A DNA stretch of 64,000 nt, from assembly GCF_027409185.1 (NCBI RefSeq), contig NC_084474.1, positions 26,689,382 through 26,753,381 on the forward strand. The letters are read 5' to 3'. The notes below the pieces were generated by a model. It was not told the DNA's origin and searched no databases. It worked only from the letters and a program-made list of their open reading frames with translations. The stretch's first letter is position 1. The number at the start of each line of letters is the position of its first letter. Shown piece by piece: positions 14,888-25,400 of this stretch. Position numbers and translations under genes: made by a program. The stretch is from Cynocephalus volans. Its lineage: Eukaryota; Chordata; Mammalia; Dermoptera; Cynocephalidae.

Positions 14888-16330
14888 CTGTGTGTGTATA
14901 TGTGCTGTATATAATATATGTGTAATATATACTGAAATTAAAAGTTCAAAAAGCAGTACTATGGTGATAATGCTGTGATATATTTTATCTATTCTATTTT
15001 ATACTTTAATTATGTTATTCCTATATTCTTCCTATCTGCAGTGCAACCTTAAGTACTTGGCATAGTAGTAGATACTCAATAACATAAACAGAAAAAAAAA
15101 AAAAAAAGCAAATCTACCCAGGCACATGATCCTCTAATGCAATGGTCTGTAAACATTTCTGATTATGTACATTTTTGATCAGCTTTTAAAATGAACACAC
15201 AGTCTATACTAACATTCTTGTACTACCATACTAACATGTTCTGTGTATTATGAAAATACATGAAATAAACACTAAAAATTATGAGATCAAGGTAAAGAAA
15301 AGAGGGGTTTTTTTTAATAATTTTTATTTTATTCTTTGGAGGTCACAAAACATTTTACTGACACTTATTTAGTATGCTTTTGTTTTAAAATCTCAGTGTC
15401 ACACTTTACACTTCAGGGGGCCAAAGCTTCAGTTTAGATTTGGCATATGCTCTTAAGGACTACCTTGAATGAAAGATGACTCAGAAAGAGGTGCCAATTC
15501 AATAGATGTGCATCGTTGTCATGCCAAGTATATCAGGACATTCATTTTTTAATACCACCATTAACAAAGCAGTCATTTTTATTGAAATTACACTTTTAAA
15601 TCTCCATCCTCCCTGAGATGTATCAATTATCCTTATAAAGCAATCAGAAAGTATTGTATTTCTATATTTTATGAAATGAGCTCAAAACCCATTTAAATTG
15701 TTGATTTGGAATATTTTTACACAGATTAGAAAATTCCAGTTCCATGGTTTTTAATGTATGTATGTGAGCTAAATGTTCACGTATAAATAATATAAATTAT
15801 AAATAACATATTCAGAGCACTTTAAATGAAAAATCATATAATGGCCAAAACACTCCCAATTATCCATCTTTAAGATGCTCCCTTTTCTTTTGAAAAATCA
15901 TTTCTGAGGAGAGAAAGGAGTGAACAGGCAGAACACAGAGGATTTTTAAGGCAGTGAAACCATTCTGTATGATACTATAATGTGGATGCGTATCATTATA
16001 CATTTGTCCAAACCCATGGTATTATACAACACCAAGAGAGAACCCTAATGTAAACTATGGACTTTGAATGATAATAATGTCTCAATGTAGGCCCGTCAGT
16101 GTTAACAAATGTATTACTGTGGTGTGAGATGTCAATAGTAGGGGAGGTTGTATATCTGCACAGAAAGAGAGTACACAGGAAATCTTTGTACTTTTTACTC
16201 AATTTTGCTGTGAACCAAAACTGCTCTAAAAAATAAAGTCTATTAAAATCATTTTTTAGAAAAAGATCTTTTTCATTCATTATTTAAAACATCAGTTTTA
16301 GCTTAAGGACAGATTCAGTGTGTCTAATAC
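14446..16330 (+). other. SULF1: SULF1 intron, AT-rich
   Basis: AT-rich intron with a TA microsatellite and an A-run near 15091-15107. I recognise no gene in it. The open frames are short and lack domain resemblance. Confidence 0.6.
14860..14887. repeat. (TA)n microsatellite
   Basis: About 14 perfect TA units followed by an impure TG/TA tract to about 14930. Confidence 0.95.
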
Positions 16331-16334
16331 CCAT

Positions 16335-16520
16335 AAGGCAGTAGAGTCTAGTGGTTAAGAGTAAACCCTCTAGCCAGACCCCAGTGCTGCCAATTGTCCT
16401 GTGTGACCTTGGACAGATTACTTAACTTCTCTGTGCCTTGGTTTCCCATTTGTAAAATGGGAATAATAATAATTTCTGTCTCAAAAGGTTGCCTTGAGTT
16501 AATTAATAAGTTAATATATG
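16335..16520 (+). repeat. MIR SINE
   Basis: Well-preserved MIR core on the plus strand: 'agtctagtggttaagag', 'gtgtgaccttggacagattacttaacttctctgtgcc', 'tttgtaaaatgggaataataat', and a tail going to 'gagttaattaataag'. Confidence 0.9.
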
Positions 16521-16966
16521 CAAAGTACATAGTGCATAATGAATTTTCATTAAGTGCACCTATCCTAATTGATTGAAAAATTTTTTGCTAGATAGCATGT
16601 TTCTTAAATTCACTTATCATTATAGAAAGGGTCAAGAAATTTGGAACCTTTGCCTTTTTGTGAAAAGAAGAGTGGGTAATTTGTTTTTAAATCTGACATC
16701 TCCTTTACATGTTTTCTACAAGTTAACCAGGAAACTCTGCTCGGTGCAAAAGATGTTCACAGTCACAGCCCATCTCATATTAAAGTATTGTAGAGAGTCT
16801 AAAATGATTACAATTGCGTCATCCCAAAACCCACCAAGCTGGACTCAAGCTTTCTCCAAACCCCCTCACATTGCAAAATCCTGTATTTCCATGCACCATT
16901 TGTGACGTGTGGCCATCTGAATGCAGAACAAGCAAGGGCACCAGTTCTATCTCCTTATTAAATAAC

Positions 16967-17372
16967 TGTTTTAGTCCGTTTTGTGTTGCTATAACAGAAA
17001 TACCTGAGACTGGGTAATTTATAAGGAAAAGAGGTTTCTTTGGCTTACGATTCTGGAACAGCTGCATCTGGCACAGGCCTCAGGCTGCTTCTACTCATGG
17101 TGGAAAGTGGCAGGCAGCCGACAGGTACAAGCAGATCACATGGCGAGAGGAAGCAAGAGAGAGAGAGAAGGTGCCAGGGTCTTTTTAAGCAACGAGCTCT
17201 CGCGGGAACTAACAGAGCGAGAACTCACTCATTAATCCCCCCTCCCCCAGGGAGAGCATTAATCCATTCAGGAGGGATCCGCACCATGACTCAATCAGTT
17301 TCCAGCACTGCCACATTGGGGATCAGATTTCCACACGAGTTTTGGAGGGGACAACACATCCAAACTCCATCA
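16967..17372 (-). mobile_element. Solitary MST-type LTR (ERVL-MaLR)
   Basis: Read on the minus strand it starts TGATGGAGTTTGGATG and ends near AAACGGACTAAAACA, the TG...CA ends of an LTR. It has the MST landmarks: 'ccccaatgtggcag', 'gagttctcgctctgttagtt', 'cgcgagagct', 'acatggcgagaggaagc', and 'aaattacccagtctcaggtatttc'. The 5-bp duplication ATAAC sits at 16962-16966 and 17373-17377. No internal part remains, so it is a solo LTR. Confidence 0.88.
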
Positions 17373-17619
17373 ATAACCATTTTTCCTTTTTGAAAAAAAT
17401 TAAAAATAACCACAAGTAGAAGTTATTTTTCTTGCCATACTCCAGTCACTCACCGCATTTTGGAGACCACGGCCTAACAAAGGGGAGATTAAAGTGCTAA
17501 AACTTCACCTTACCCTTCAGCTCATAGGAGATCACCATCTTTTTTTTTTTTTTTTTTTTCCCATTTTCCCCTAATTTTACAGCAAATTTGTAAGGGGAAG
17601 GGGGTGGAAGAGTATGGTT

Positions 17620-17808
17620 TTTGTTTTGTTTTGCTTTGCTTTGTCTTTTTTGTGATCGGTAAGGGGATCGCAACCCTTGGCTTGGTGTCGCCCGCACGGG
17701 GCTCAGCCAGTGAGCGCAACGGCCATCCCTATACAGGATCCGAACCGCGGCGGGAGCGCTGCTGCGCTCCCAGCGTTGCACTCTCCCGAGTGCGCCATGG
17801 GCGGGCCC
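17620..17808 (-). mobile_element. Dimeric tRNA-derived SINE
   Basis: On the minus strand it begins GGGCCCGCCCATGGCGCACT and reads through two tRNA-like halves. The first ends near 'ggttcggatcctgtatagggatggccg'; the second contains 'gcgctcactggctgag', 'gacaccaagccaagggttgcgatcccc' and 'ttaccgatcac'. It then goes into an A-rich tail that appears on the plus strand as T-rich 17620-17652. The target duplication AGAGTATGGTT flanks it at 17608-17618 and 17809-17819. The ends resemble tRNA-Ile, and the dimeric architecture recalls colugo CYN elements (from memory, unverified). Confidence 0.82.
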
Positions 17809-18362
17809 AGAGTATGGTTATTTTTGAAAGCACGCCGCGGGGCGTGCGGCGTAGCGAGGCGCGGGGCGGCGGTTCAGCACGCGGGCGGCGCGGGGAGGAG
17901 GCCGCTGTCCACCACCGCTGCCTTCGCCGCGTGGGCTCCCGAGGGACGCCCTGGCCGCCGAGCCAGAGTGTTCGTGTTACTGTTGGGAAAGACGAAAAAG
18001 GCAGAAAGATCCCAGAACGTCTGATCCGTTTTAATGACGGGAACAGAAGCTGGAGTAGATGGGCAGCCGAAGATCGCGTGCTTCTGATACGGTGACAGTC
18101 GTAGACGACAGCGTCAATTGGCCAGAAAAGCTGTAGCTCGCCTGAGAAACGCTGGGAGAAAGAGGAGGCGCAGCAGGTGGCCCGATGTTGACTCTGTCTT
18201 AAAAAAAAACCTCCCCGTTGAAAAGATGAAAATGATGAAAACTCGATAAGCCGTTCCTCTGGTGACAGTAGTGAAGAAACGAATGAAGAAATAAGGGGAG
18301 AAAGTGACATTGAAGAAAAGGCTGAAGCGAGAGAAGAACCGGAGCGGCAAACAAAAAGGGAC

Positions 18363-19415
18363 ATGGAAGAAAGAACAGTAACTATAGAAATCCCTGAAGT
18401 TCTGAAGAAGCGGCTTGAGGATGATTGTTACTACGTGAACAGGAGGAAACGGTTAGTGAGACTTCCATGCCGGACCAACATCATCACTATTCTGCAATCC
18501 TACGTGAAGCACTTTGCTGTCAGTGTGGCCTTTTCAGCCAACGAGAGTCCTCGTCCCCACCACGCTACGATGCACCCGCACATGACTGTGCGTTATATCC
18601 CAGCAGAGAAGAACGTTCACCTTTGTAAGGAGATGGTGGATGGATTAAGAATAACCTTTGACCACACTCTCCCGTTGGTTTTGCTCTATCCACAGGAACA
18701 AGCTCAGTATAGAAAGGTGACTTCACCTGAATTTGTTCTTCCAGTTAAGGAGAGGGCCACCACTACTAACAGGAGCCAGGAGGCGCTCCCTCCCAGCCAG
18801 CCTTTGTTGAAGCCGTCCACGCCGCGGTCCCCAGAGAGTCAGCCGGCCACCCCCAAAAGGCGCCAGGCCGAGCCGGCGGCGCTGCCGTCCCCGAGGCGGC
18901 CCACGCGCCACACGGCCAACTGCGACAGGCTGCCGGAGAGCAGCGCCTGGCCTCAGCCCGAGCGCCCGCAGCAGGACCCGTCGGCCGGCGTGCCCCGGCG
19001 GTTCCTGCGCCTGGAAAAGAAGGCGCCTGCGCACAGCGCATCGTCTTCGCCGGCTCCTCTGACTCCGGGCAAGGAAGGGAGTGCTGTGTTCCCCGGCTTT
19101 GAAGGGAGAAGAACTAACGAAATGAACGAAGTCCTCTCCTGGAAGCTCGTGCCCGACAGTTACCCCGCAGGGGACCAGCCGCTTCCACCGTCTTATATTT
19201 ATGGGGCACAACATTTGCTGCGATTGTTTGTAAAACTTCCAGATATCCTTGGAAAGATGTCCTTTTCTGAGAAGAATCTGAAGGCTTTGCTGAAACACTT
19301 TGATCTCTTTCTGAGGTTTTTAGCAGAATACCACGATGACTTCTTCCCAGAATCGGCTTATGTCGCCGCCTCCGAGGCGCATGACAGCACCAAGAACCCC
19401 AGGGCAGTTTATTAA
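18363..19415 (+). CDS. Open MRG-domain frame of the MSL3 retrocopy (350 aa)
   Basis: The frame starts at a purine-context ATG (gggacATGG) and reads [20 protein letters not shown], with an internal match to the whole MRG domain and the MSL3 linker. Visible landmarks are [68 protein letters not shown] and [20 protein letters not shown], ending TKNPRAVY then TAA. MSL3 is normally about 520 residues, so this frame lacks the N-terminal chromo-barrel domain and keeps only the part that contacts other MSL subunits. The linker is proline-, arginine- and alanine-rich compared with the family. Whether it is expressed is unknown; it may simply be a young pseudogene with one long frame left. Confidence 0.6.
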   Translation: MEERTVTIEIPEVLKKRLEDDCYYVNRRKRLVRLPCRTNIITILQSYVKHFAVSVAFSANESPRPHHATMHPHMTVRYIPAEKNVHLCKEMVDGLRITFDHTLPLVLLYPQEQAQYRKVTSPEFVLPVKERATTTNRSQEALPPSQPLLKPSTPRSPESQPATPKRRQAEPAALPSPRRPTRHTANCDRLPESSAWPQPERPQQDPSAGVPRRFLRLEKKAPAHSASSSPAPLTPGKEGSAVFPGFEGRRTNEMNEVLSWKLVPDSYPAGDQPLPPSYIYGAQHLLRLFVKLPDILGKMSFSEKNLKALLKHFDLFLRFLAEYHDDFFPESAYVAASEAHDSTKNPRAVY

Positions 19416-19956
19416 AGCGTTGGAGGTTCTGTTAAGAGCAGCTGCACCGCTTCGCTTTGCGCTCTGGCTCCCAGAAGAACTAAGGAGACGGTGGGCCTGC
19501 TGCGACGCCCACCCTGGCTGCTCTGGCAGAGGCGACCTTGTTACTTGAGTTGCCCACATACTGTAGTTATTTCTGTTAAGAATTACTTCCTAAGTGCCTG
19601 AAAATGCTCTGATATGACACCTGCCACTACACAGGCCATCTGTGATGGCAGGAAAAGAGCAGCTGTGTTTGCAGTGAAACGTTCCTGAAAGTGTATGTAG
19701 GTCAGGCTGTTCCAGTACACGATGCCGCTAGTTATTAGTGAACTACGTTGTTTAGTTATTTGTTAGCATTAAACAAAATTGTTTTGCAAACTCTCTTCGT
19801 GTTTGTAATGAGCCTGAGCAACTCTGTCCAATGAATTTTAGTTTATACTTGGCGACCGTGAAGTAGCCTCAAAGTATTGATGACTGAAGAAGACTTGCAG
19901 CTATACATTTTTGCCTGTCACAGTTTCCTCTCTGAAAAGTTATTTTTGGTGATCTA

Positions 19957-20083
19957 AATAAAGCATTGTCTGTCTCGTTTGAGATTTTACAGCTATACTT
20001 TGTTGTATAATGTTATGGTTCCCTTTCTGTAAAGCGTTGTTGTTGGTAATCCAAATAAAGCATTGCCTGTCTTGTTTGAAAGA
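19957..20083 (+). terminator. Duplicated polyadenylation-signal block in the MSL3 retrocopy
   Basis: Two near-identical blocks, 'aataaagcattgtctgtctc' at 19958 and 'aataaagcattgcctgtctt' at 20054, each follow a 'tgttggtaat/ttggtgat' stretch. Both contain a canonical AATAAA. The second is followed by an A/T-rich tail with TAAG repeats at about 20090-20110. Confidence 0.6.
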
Positions 20084-20192
20084 ATTAATTAAGTAAGTAA
20101 GTAAGTAATTAATTAAATAAAATCACATCACAGTATTGATAAGAAAGAAAATGTGAACCTTAAAGTTTAAAGATAAGGAAACGTTGGAATAG

Positions 20193-20429
<237 letters not shown>

Positions 20430-20490
20430 TGAAAATAGGATAGTGAGAACATGAGCTTAAATATATTATCCTGTTCTCCTCATCCCATAG

Positions 20491-20614
20491 CTCACAAATA
20501 CCGTGCACACGGTAGAACGGGGCATTTTGAATCAGCTACACGTACAACTGATGGAGCTCAGAAGCTGTCAAGGGTATAAGCAGTGCAACCCAAGACCTAA
20601 GGGCCTGGAAGTTG
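20491..20614 (+). CDS. SULF1: SULF1 exon: C-terminal domain
   Basis: A 124-nt exon encoding [20 protein letters not shown], then [21 protein letters not shown]. It is flanked by CCATAG and GTAAGG. It ends one base (G) into a codon. This phase matters because that G can be completed either by the 34-nt exon (giving Gly, canonical) or, if that exon is skipped, by AG of the last exon (giving Glu). Confidence 0.95.
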
Positions 20615-22454
20615 GTAAGGAAAAAAATATCATTTTTTATATATTACCTGGAAAATTCTTTGTGTTACCAAGTTTTCTACCTTTGAAATACTTACATGTG
20701 TAGAAACATATAGTTTAGGATACTTACGGGGTGATATTTCAGGCAATTCCAAACATAATTTGATCTCTAAGTTTAGGTCTGGGTGCACTAATGAAAAACT
20801 TAATCCACCAAAAGATTTGGTGAGCCTTTCCTTCCAGTCTCTCCCACAGGTCCATTCTATTGTAAACCTTGATTCCTGGTAGAAGCCTCTCATGGAAGAT
20901 GAGCTGACAGCTTTGGGGATTTATTTGTTGTTGCTGTCCACAGTGATAAGATACACTCTAAGTTAACCAGGATATTCTCTTTTTTTAAGAGAACTTAGAT
21001 GGAAACATGCAAAGTCCTATTTCTACCCTCACAGTTAGAGCTCCCCCAATTGGATCCCTGCCCATGACACAGTGAATTAGAGTCCTTGTGCCTATATTTC
21101 CCACCTGAAACTAGAGATATTTGAGCAGTTCATTAACATGGGATCTCTAAGTATAAGAGGGTCTGCAAGGAATCAGCCAGATTTTCCTTCTCTGCTCGGC
21201 AGTGTTAAACTAACTTATTTCTCCTTCGGCTCATGAGGACGTAGCTCTTTTCAGTGTTGGTTCCAGCTCTTTCCTGATTGTCTCCTAATTTATATAGAAA
21301 TGTAAATGCCAGCTGTCCATAAGAGGAAGGAGAAAGAACTGGAGCTGGCAAGAACATGGACATTGGCACGGCATGCCAACCCCAAAAGGGTGAGGAGCTG
21401 GACCCACAGGCTTTTGGAGCCGGAGCCATTTGTAGGAACCCTTTGTTATGCAGCTGGGTTTTCCCAGGGTCTTTAGTAGCCTGTGTCTCAGCGGGTACTA
21501 CACAAAGCCAATATCATCAGCAATAAAAGTGGGCAGCTCTCTGGTCATGTGACTTGGAGGGGCAGGGGTTCCCATCCCAAAATGATTAACATCACTGCCT
21601 ATCATTTCCCCCATTGTAGAGTCCTAAAGGCTTTTGAGCTATGGGAGCCCCATAAGAAAATACCAGTCCTGTGAGAGAGGCCACCTGTCATTCTCAATCA
21701 ACACTTCTCAATTAACACTTAGTGGAACTAGCTGCAGGCCAAGAGAGGACTGGACTTGCAAAATAGGTCTTTCGGTCATTGACCCCTCTCAGCTTTTCAA
21801 ATATCCTGCTTCAAATATCTGTTGATCTTTTTCCTCAAATCTTACAAAAAAAGAAAGAAAGAAAGAAAAAAGAGCTCACAGAGGCTTGGAATCTAAACCA
21901 ACTATTAGAGGCACTAGAAATATTACACCGGATATTTCTCCACACAGAACGTAGCACTTGCTGGTGATGATGTAACAGCTCTACTTAGTGAAATCTGAGT
22001 CTCTCGGAGGTGAAATCACACACCAGGTGGAGCCAGTTATGCTGTTACGCCTCAAGTCATCTTCTCCACCTTCTAGACTATTCCTAACGAAAATTAGTAT
22101 TGGCCTGTTTCTTTTCAAGTGTTTTTAACCAAAATTCAACATTTACTGAGAATTACATAGACTTCTGGAAGTACTTTCCTTGCTGCTTTTAAGTGGGCTC
22201 TCCGCCCTTTCTCACTCCTGCCCATTTTTTCATGTGAACTCATGTATTTTTAATTTTAGACCTTTTTATTTATAGCTTTCAATCCTCATTTTGAACCTGT
22301 CTAATAGAAAATCTCTGTTGGACTTCAGCATGTCTGTATTTAACACAATATGTTTCTTTCTAGGATTTAGATGTGATGCATGGAAAACTACATAGTGAGT
22401 GGTTGTATGAGTTCTAAAGCTAACATAAATTACTCTTGTATTTTCCTATATCAG
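20615..22454 (+). other. SULF1: SULF1 intron
   Basis: A 1.84 kb intron with a GAAA-rich run near 21850-21872. No gene or well-preserved repeat recognised. Confidence 0.65.
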
Positions 22455-22488
22455 GAAATAAAGATGGAGGAAGCTATGACCTACACAG
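22455..22488 (+). CDS. SULF1: SULF1 34-nt penultimate exon
   Basis: A very short exon encoding GNKDGGSYDLH plus two bases of an Arg codon. It is flanked by ATATCAG and GTATTC. The peptide agrees with the canonical end of SULF1. Its length is not a multiple of three, so including or skipping it decides which frame of the last exon is read. The donor GTATTC departs from the GTRAGT consensus, which fits an exon that could be skipped (inference). Confidence 0.92.
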
Positions 22489-25400
22489 GTATTCACACTT
22501 TTTTATTCTCCTCGGCAGCTTCTTTCTCAATAATTGCATGATCCAGTCATTTCAACTAATTTCTATTTCTTACCATGTAGCATGGACCATAGCTTGGGGT
22601 GCATGCTTGTTCTAACAACATTCTCTGCCATGTTGTCACTGGTTACAGATCTGTCATTCTGCTTTTAAACCAGCTCACTGTCCAACACGATGTCTCTCAG
22701 AGCATTACTCACTCCCGTGCTTGTTTGCTTGTTGGGTGATGCTTTTAAGCATGGAATGATGTGAAAGGAGAAGCCAGAATGGCCTGTGGGAGCCCCGGGA
22801 CAGGGTGGGAGATTTGTTTTCTTTCTAGTGCTTACATGTTGATTTGGTGGGGAGGCTTCATGGAAAGGAGTTAGAGATTTTTGTTAAATTCTAATTTCGA
22901 AGGCACAAAAAGACTAAGGAGAATTTTAAGAGCATTCTAAAGCCAAAGTTGGAGAAAACAGAAGGAGCTTTCATGTTAGTGGTCATTAGTAAACTGGTGG
23001 TGAGAAGCAGCGGCCATAAGTGTGATTCAGAGGCTCTGCAGGGTGGGGTGCATGAAGAGAAGACGCTGGGGGTTAGAAGCAGGCTCTCTGGACCCAAGGC
23101 ACTCAGAAAGGTCTCGATCTAGCACCAAGACAGTAGTGACTGACACACAAAACTTTAGAAACAACCCTGAGCCTGTCATCTTATCCCCTTCAACCCCCAC
23201 CCATCTCTCCTACCTCACTGTGCTCTGGAGGGGCGATCCAGACACCTGGTGGCCATGTCACTTGGTCACCCTGCAATGTCAGCCATTGCTTCTTTTCTAC
23301 TCTAAGTGGAGACCTCAGGCAGGTCTATCAGAAACCTGCCATGTGGGAGAGGTAAGGACTGTCCTTACCACCTCAGCTGGATGTGTCAACGTCTTAGTTA
23401 ATAAATCTGCTTGGGAGAGAAACTCGACCAAAAAACATGGACTTCATTGGTGTCAGCCACAATACTGTCTTCTCAGAGAAGCAAAAGAGTATCACCATCC
23501 CGGGGCACCCCCTCCCGCCTCCTGAGCTATGGCCTTGTGTTCCTCTTTTAGAGGGCAGCTCACTGGTCCAACTAGATGCTAAATGACAATAGGAAAGGCA
23601 ATAGGAAAGATATAAACAAACAGACAAAACAAAGACAGCTGGACTTTTAAGGACATTTTATAGCCATGTCTAGATCTCTTCTTTTTCTCTTCTCTCTCAC
23701 CTTTCTTCTTTCCTTTCCTCCATCTGCCCCACAGCACCTGTGTCACCCCCAGCACACATAACAGAGCAGAAGGAGCCACTCCTAAGCTTGTCTCCCCTGG
23801 AGTATGGGCTACAGAGGTGACATCCCATACACCAGGGCTATTTTGCCTGCTTCCCATGGATCTCATTAAGACATTTCCAGAGTGGGACATTATAAATGGA
23901 CCTAACACTGAATATTGGCTTTATGGTTATCTTATGATGCACTCAATTTTACAGCTAAGGGATTTTCAGTCTAGTGTCCTTTTATTCCTGTCATGAAAGA
24001 GGTAAAAAGGTATTAATGGGTTATTTAAGACCCTGGTCAGAGCTGAATCAGAGAGTATTCTCCATGAAGTCATCTCTGGACAACTTTGAAATGAAGAATG
24101 TTTAACTGCACTCGGGGTGTAATTAAATTGCAAGCATCTGAGACTCTCCCCTTTCCTGATTCCGGCCACCACCACTCAAAGGGCCGAAGAATCAATTGTT
24201 TCTGAGGTCATTTGACACAGCCTCGATGACTTTAATGGTTGAAAGCTTGTATGCAGGGGCGACATGACTGTTGCTTTTTTTCCTTCTTCTAAGATCCTTA
24301 ACATAGGGCAAATCTAAGTGTACTTTATAACTCAAAATAACTGGCATTTCCAGCCTTGACCATTCGTAATCCATAAGGCAGGCCATCTTTCCGTTGATAT
24401 CCCTGTTGCAGACAGGAAACCTTGATGCGTGTTACTAGGAGAGCATTTGCCTAGTCACACCTGGAAACTCACTGGGCAGCTAAGTGCAGTGTTTGATGTC
24501 GCCTTACATGCGCATTGTGTCTTGTTGGATTAAACAGGACAGATGAAAACAAGCCACTCGTGTAGAACTACCTGTAAAACGGCCACCTCCAGATGGTGTT
24601 CACCAGTGCAAAGCCCTCCAGGAATGGATAGCACAACTTACAGGGTTTCGGAAGCCTTAATTGTTTAAGATTTTGGTAGTTTTAGAAAACTAATTAAAAT
24701 GTACTTTTAATCATGAAAGAGTACAAAAGACTTTGAGAGGAATGATAACCAGACCTGAAGAATTTGAAATTTGAAAATTCAACAGAGTATTTTAGAGAAT
24801 TTATCTTGTACAAGATGGACTTTTTCAACTGCCTTCTTTTTTGTGAATTTTCAAAAATTAATCTTCAGATTTATTTAGAAGGTCTTCAAAAAGCAATCTG
24901 TCCCCTATTCAATTTCTTGTTTTTCTTGTCCCCTGTGGTATGTGCATCAGATAGGGACGGCTGAGATGCTTTGCTTACTCACACTGCTCATTTTCCAGTT
25001 AGGACAAGCTCAGAGTTAAGGGCACAGCTCAGAAAGTGGCACCCATGAATCAGGAAATAATTTTTGGCTTGAGCTAAAAGCCATAACTTCTAACTGTGTT
25101 GCAAAATAGAGTAGGATCAACAGGTTGCTTGCTGGGATGTTCATTTTTCCATTGCATGTGAAAGCTGAAGCTGCTGCCTGTTGACATCCAAGAAGAGCTC
25201 CTGGCAGCCATGGCTGCGGGTCCAGCGGCTGTGTGGGGCAGACGGTCAGCTCTTGGCAGCTTGACTGTGGCAGGGCTGCTTCTCCTGACCCTTTGCTCCC
25301 AGCCCTCCAGGCCAGCAGACCACAGCTCCACCCTCAGCAACCGTGTTCTGTCCACAGTGCGTTTGCTTGTTTTGACTCGTCTCCCCCACAGCAACAGTTT

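Larger units (their letters stand above)
17822..20085 (+). pseudogene. MSL3: Intronless retrocopy of MSL3 (5' part broken)
   Basis: A processed copy of male-specific lethal 3, a chromatin reader of the MSL histone H4K16 acetyltransferase complex, inserted in the sense orientation in a SULF1 intron. A GC-rich leader at 17822-17960 is followed by the end of the chromo-barrel region ([28 protein letters not shown], 17971-18090). Stops and frameshifts break the frame there. Colinear but frame-broken sequence (an LARKAVA-like part at about 18120-18140) then leads into an open MRG-domain frame at 18363. No introns are present. Two AATAAA signals (19958 and 20054) precede an A/TAAG-rich tail. Target duplications could not be fixed; 'tttgaaag' at 17823 and near 20076 is a weak candidate. 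Confidence 0.9.

Noticed and set aside
17604..18095. 163-aa plus-strand frame
   Set aside because: It runs through the reverse of a SINE and into the broken 5' part of the MSL3 copy. Only the last third is MSL3-like and it ends at a stop, so it is not a gene.
17729..18364. 211-aa minus-strand frame
   Set aside because: Antisense shadow of the GC-rich MSL3 retrocopy and SINE, with no recognisable domain. The same applies to the 191-aa minus frame at 18723-19298.
18363..19415. Calling the MSL3 copy a proven functional gene
   Set aside because: The chromo-barrel domain is destroyed and no expression evidence can be seen from sequence alone, so I keep it as a pseudogene with a retained frame.
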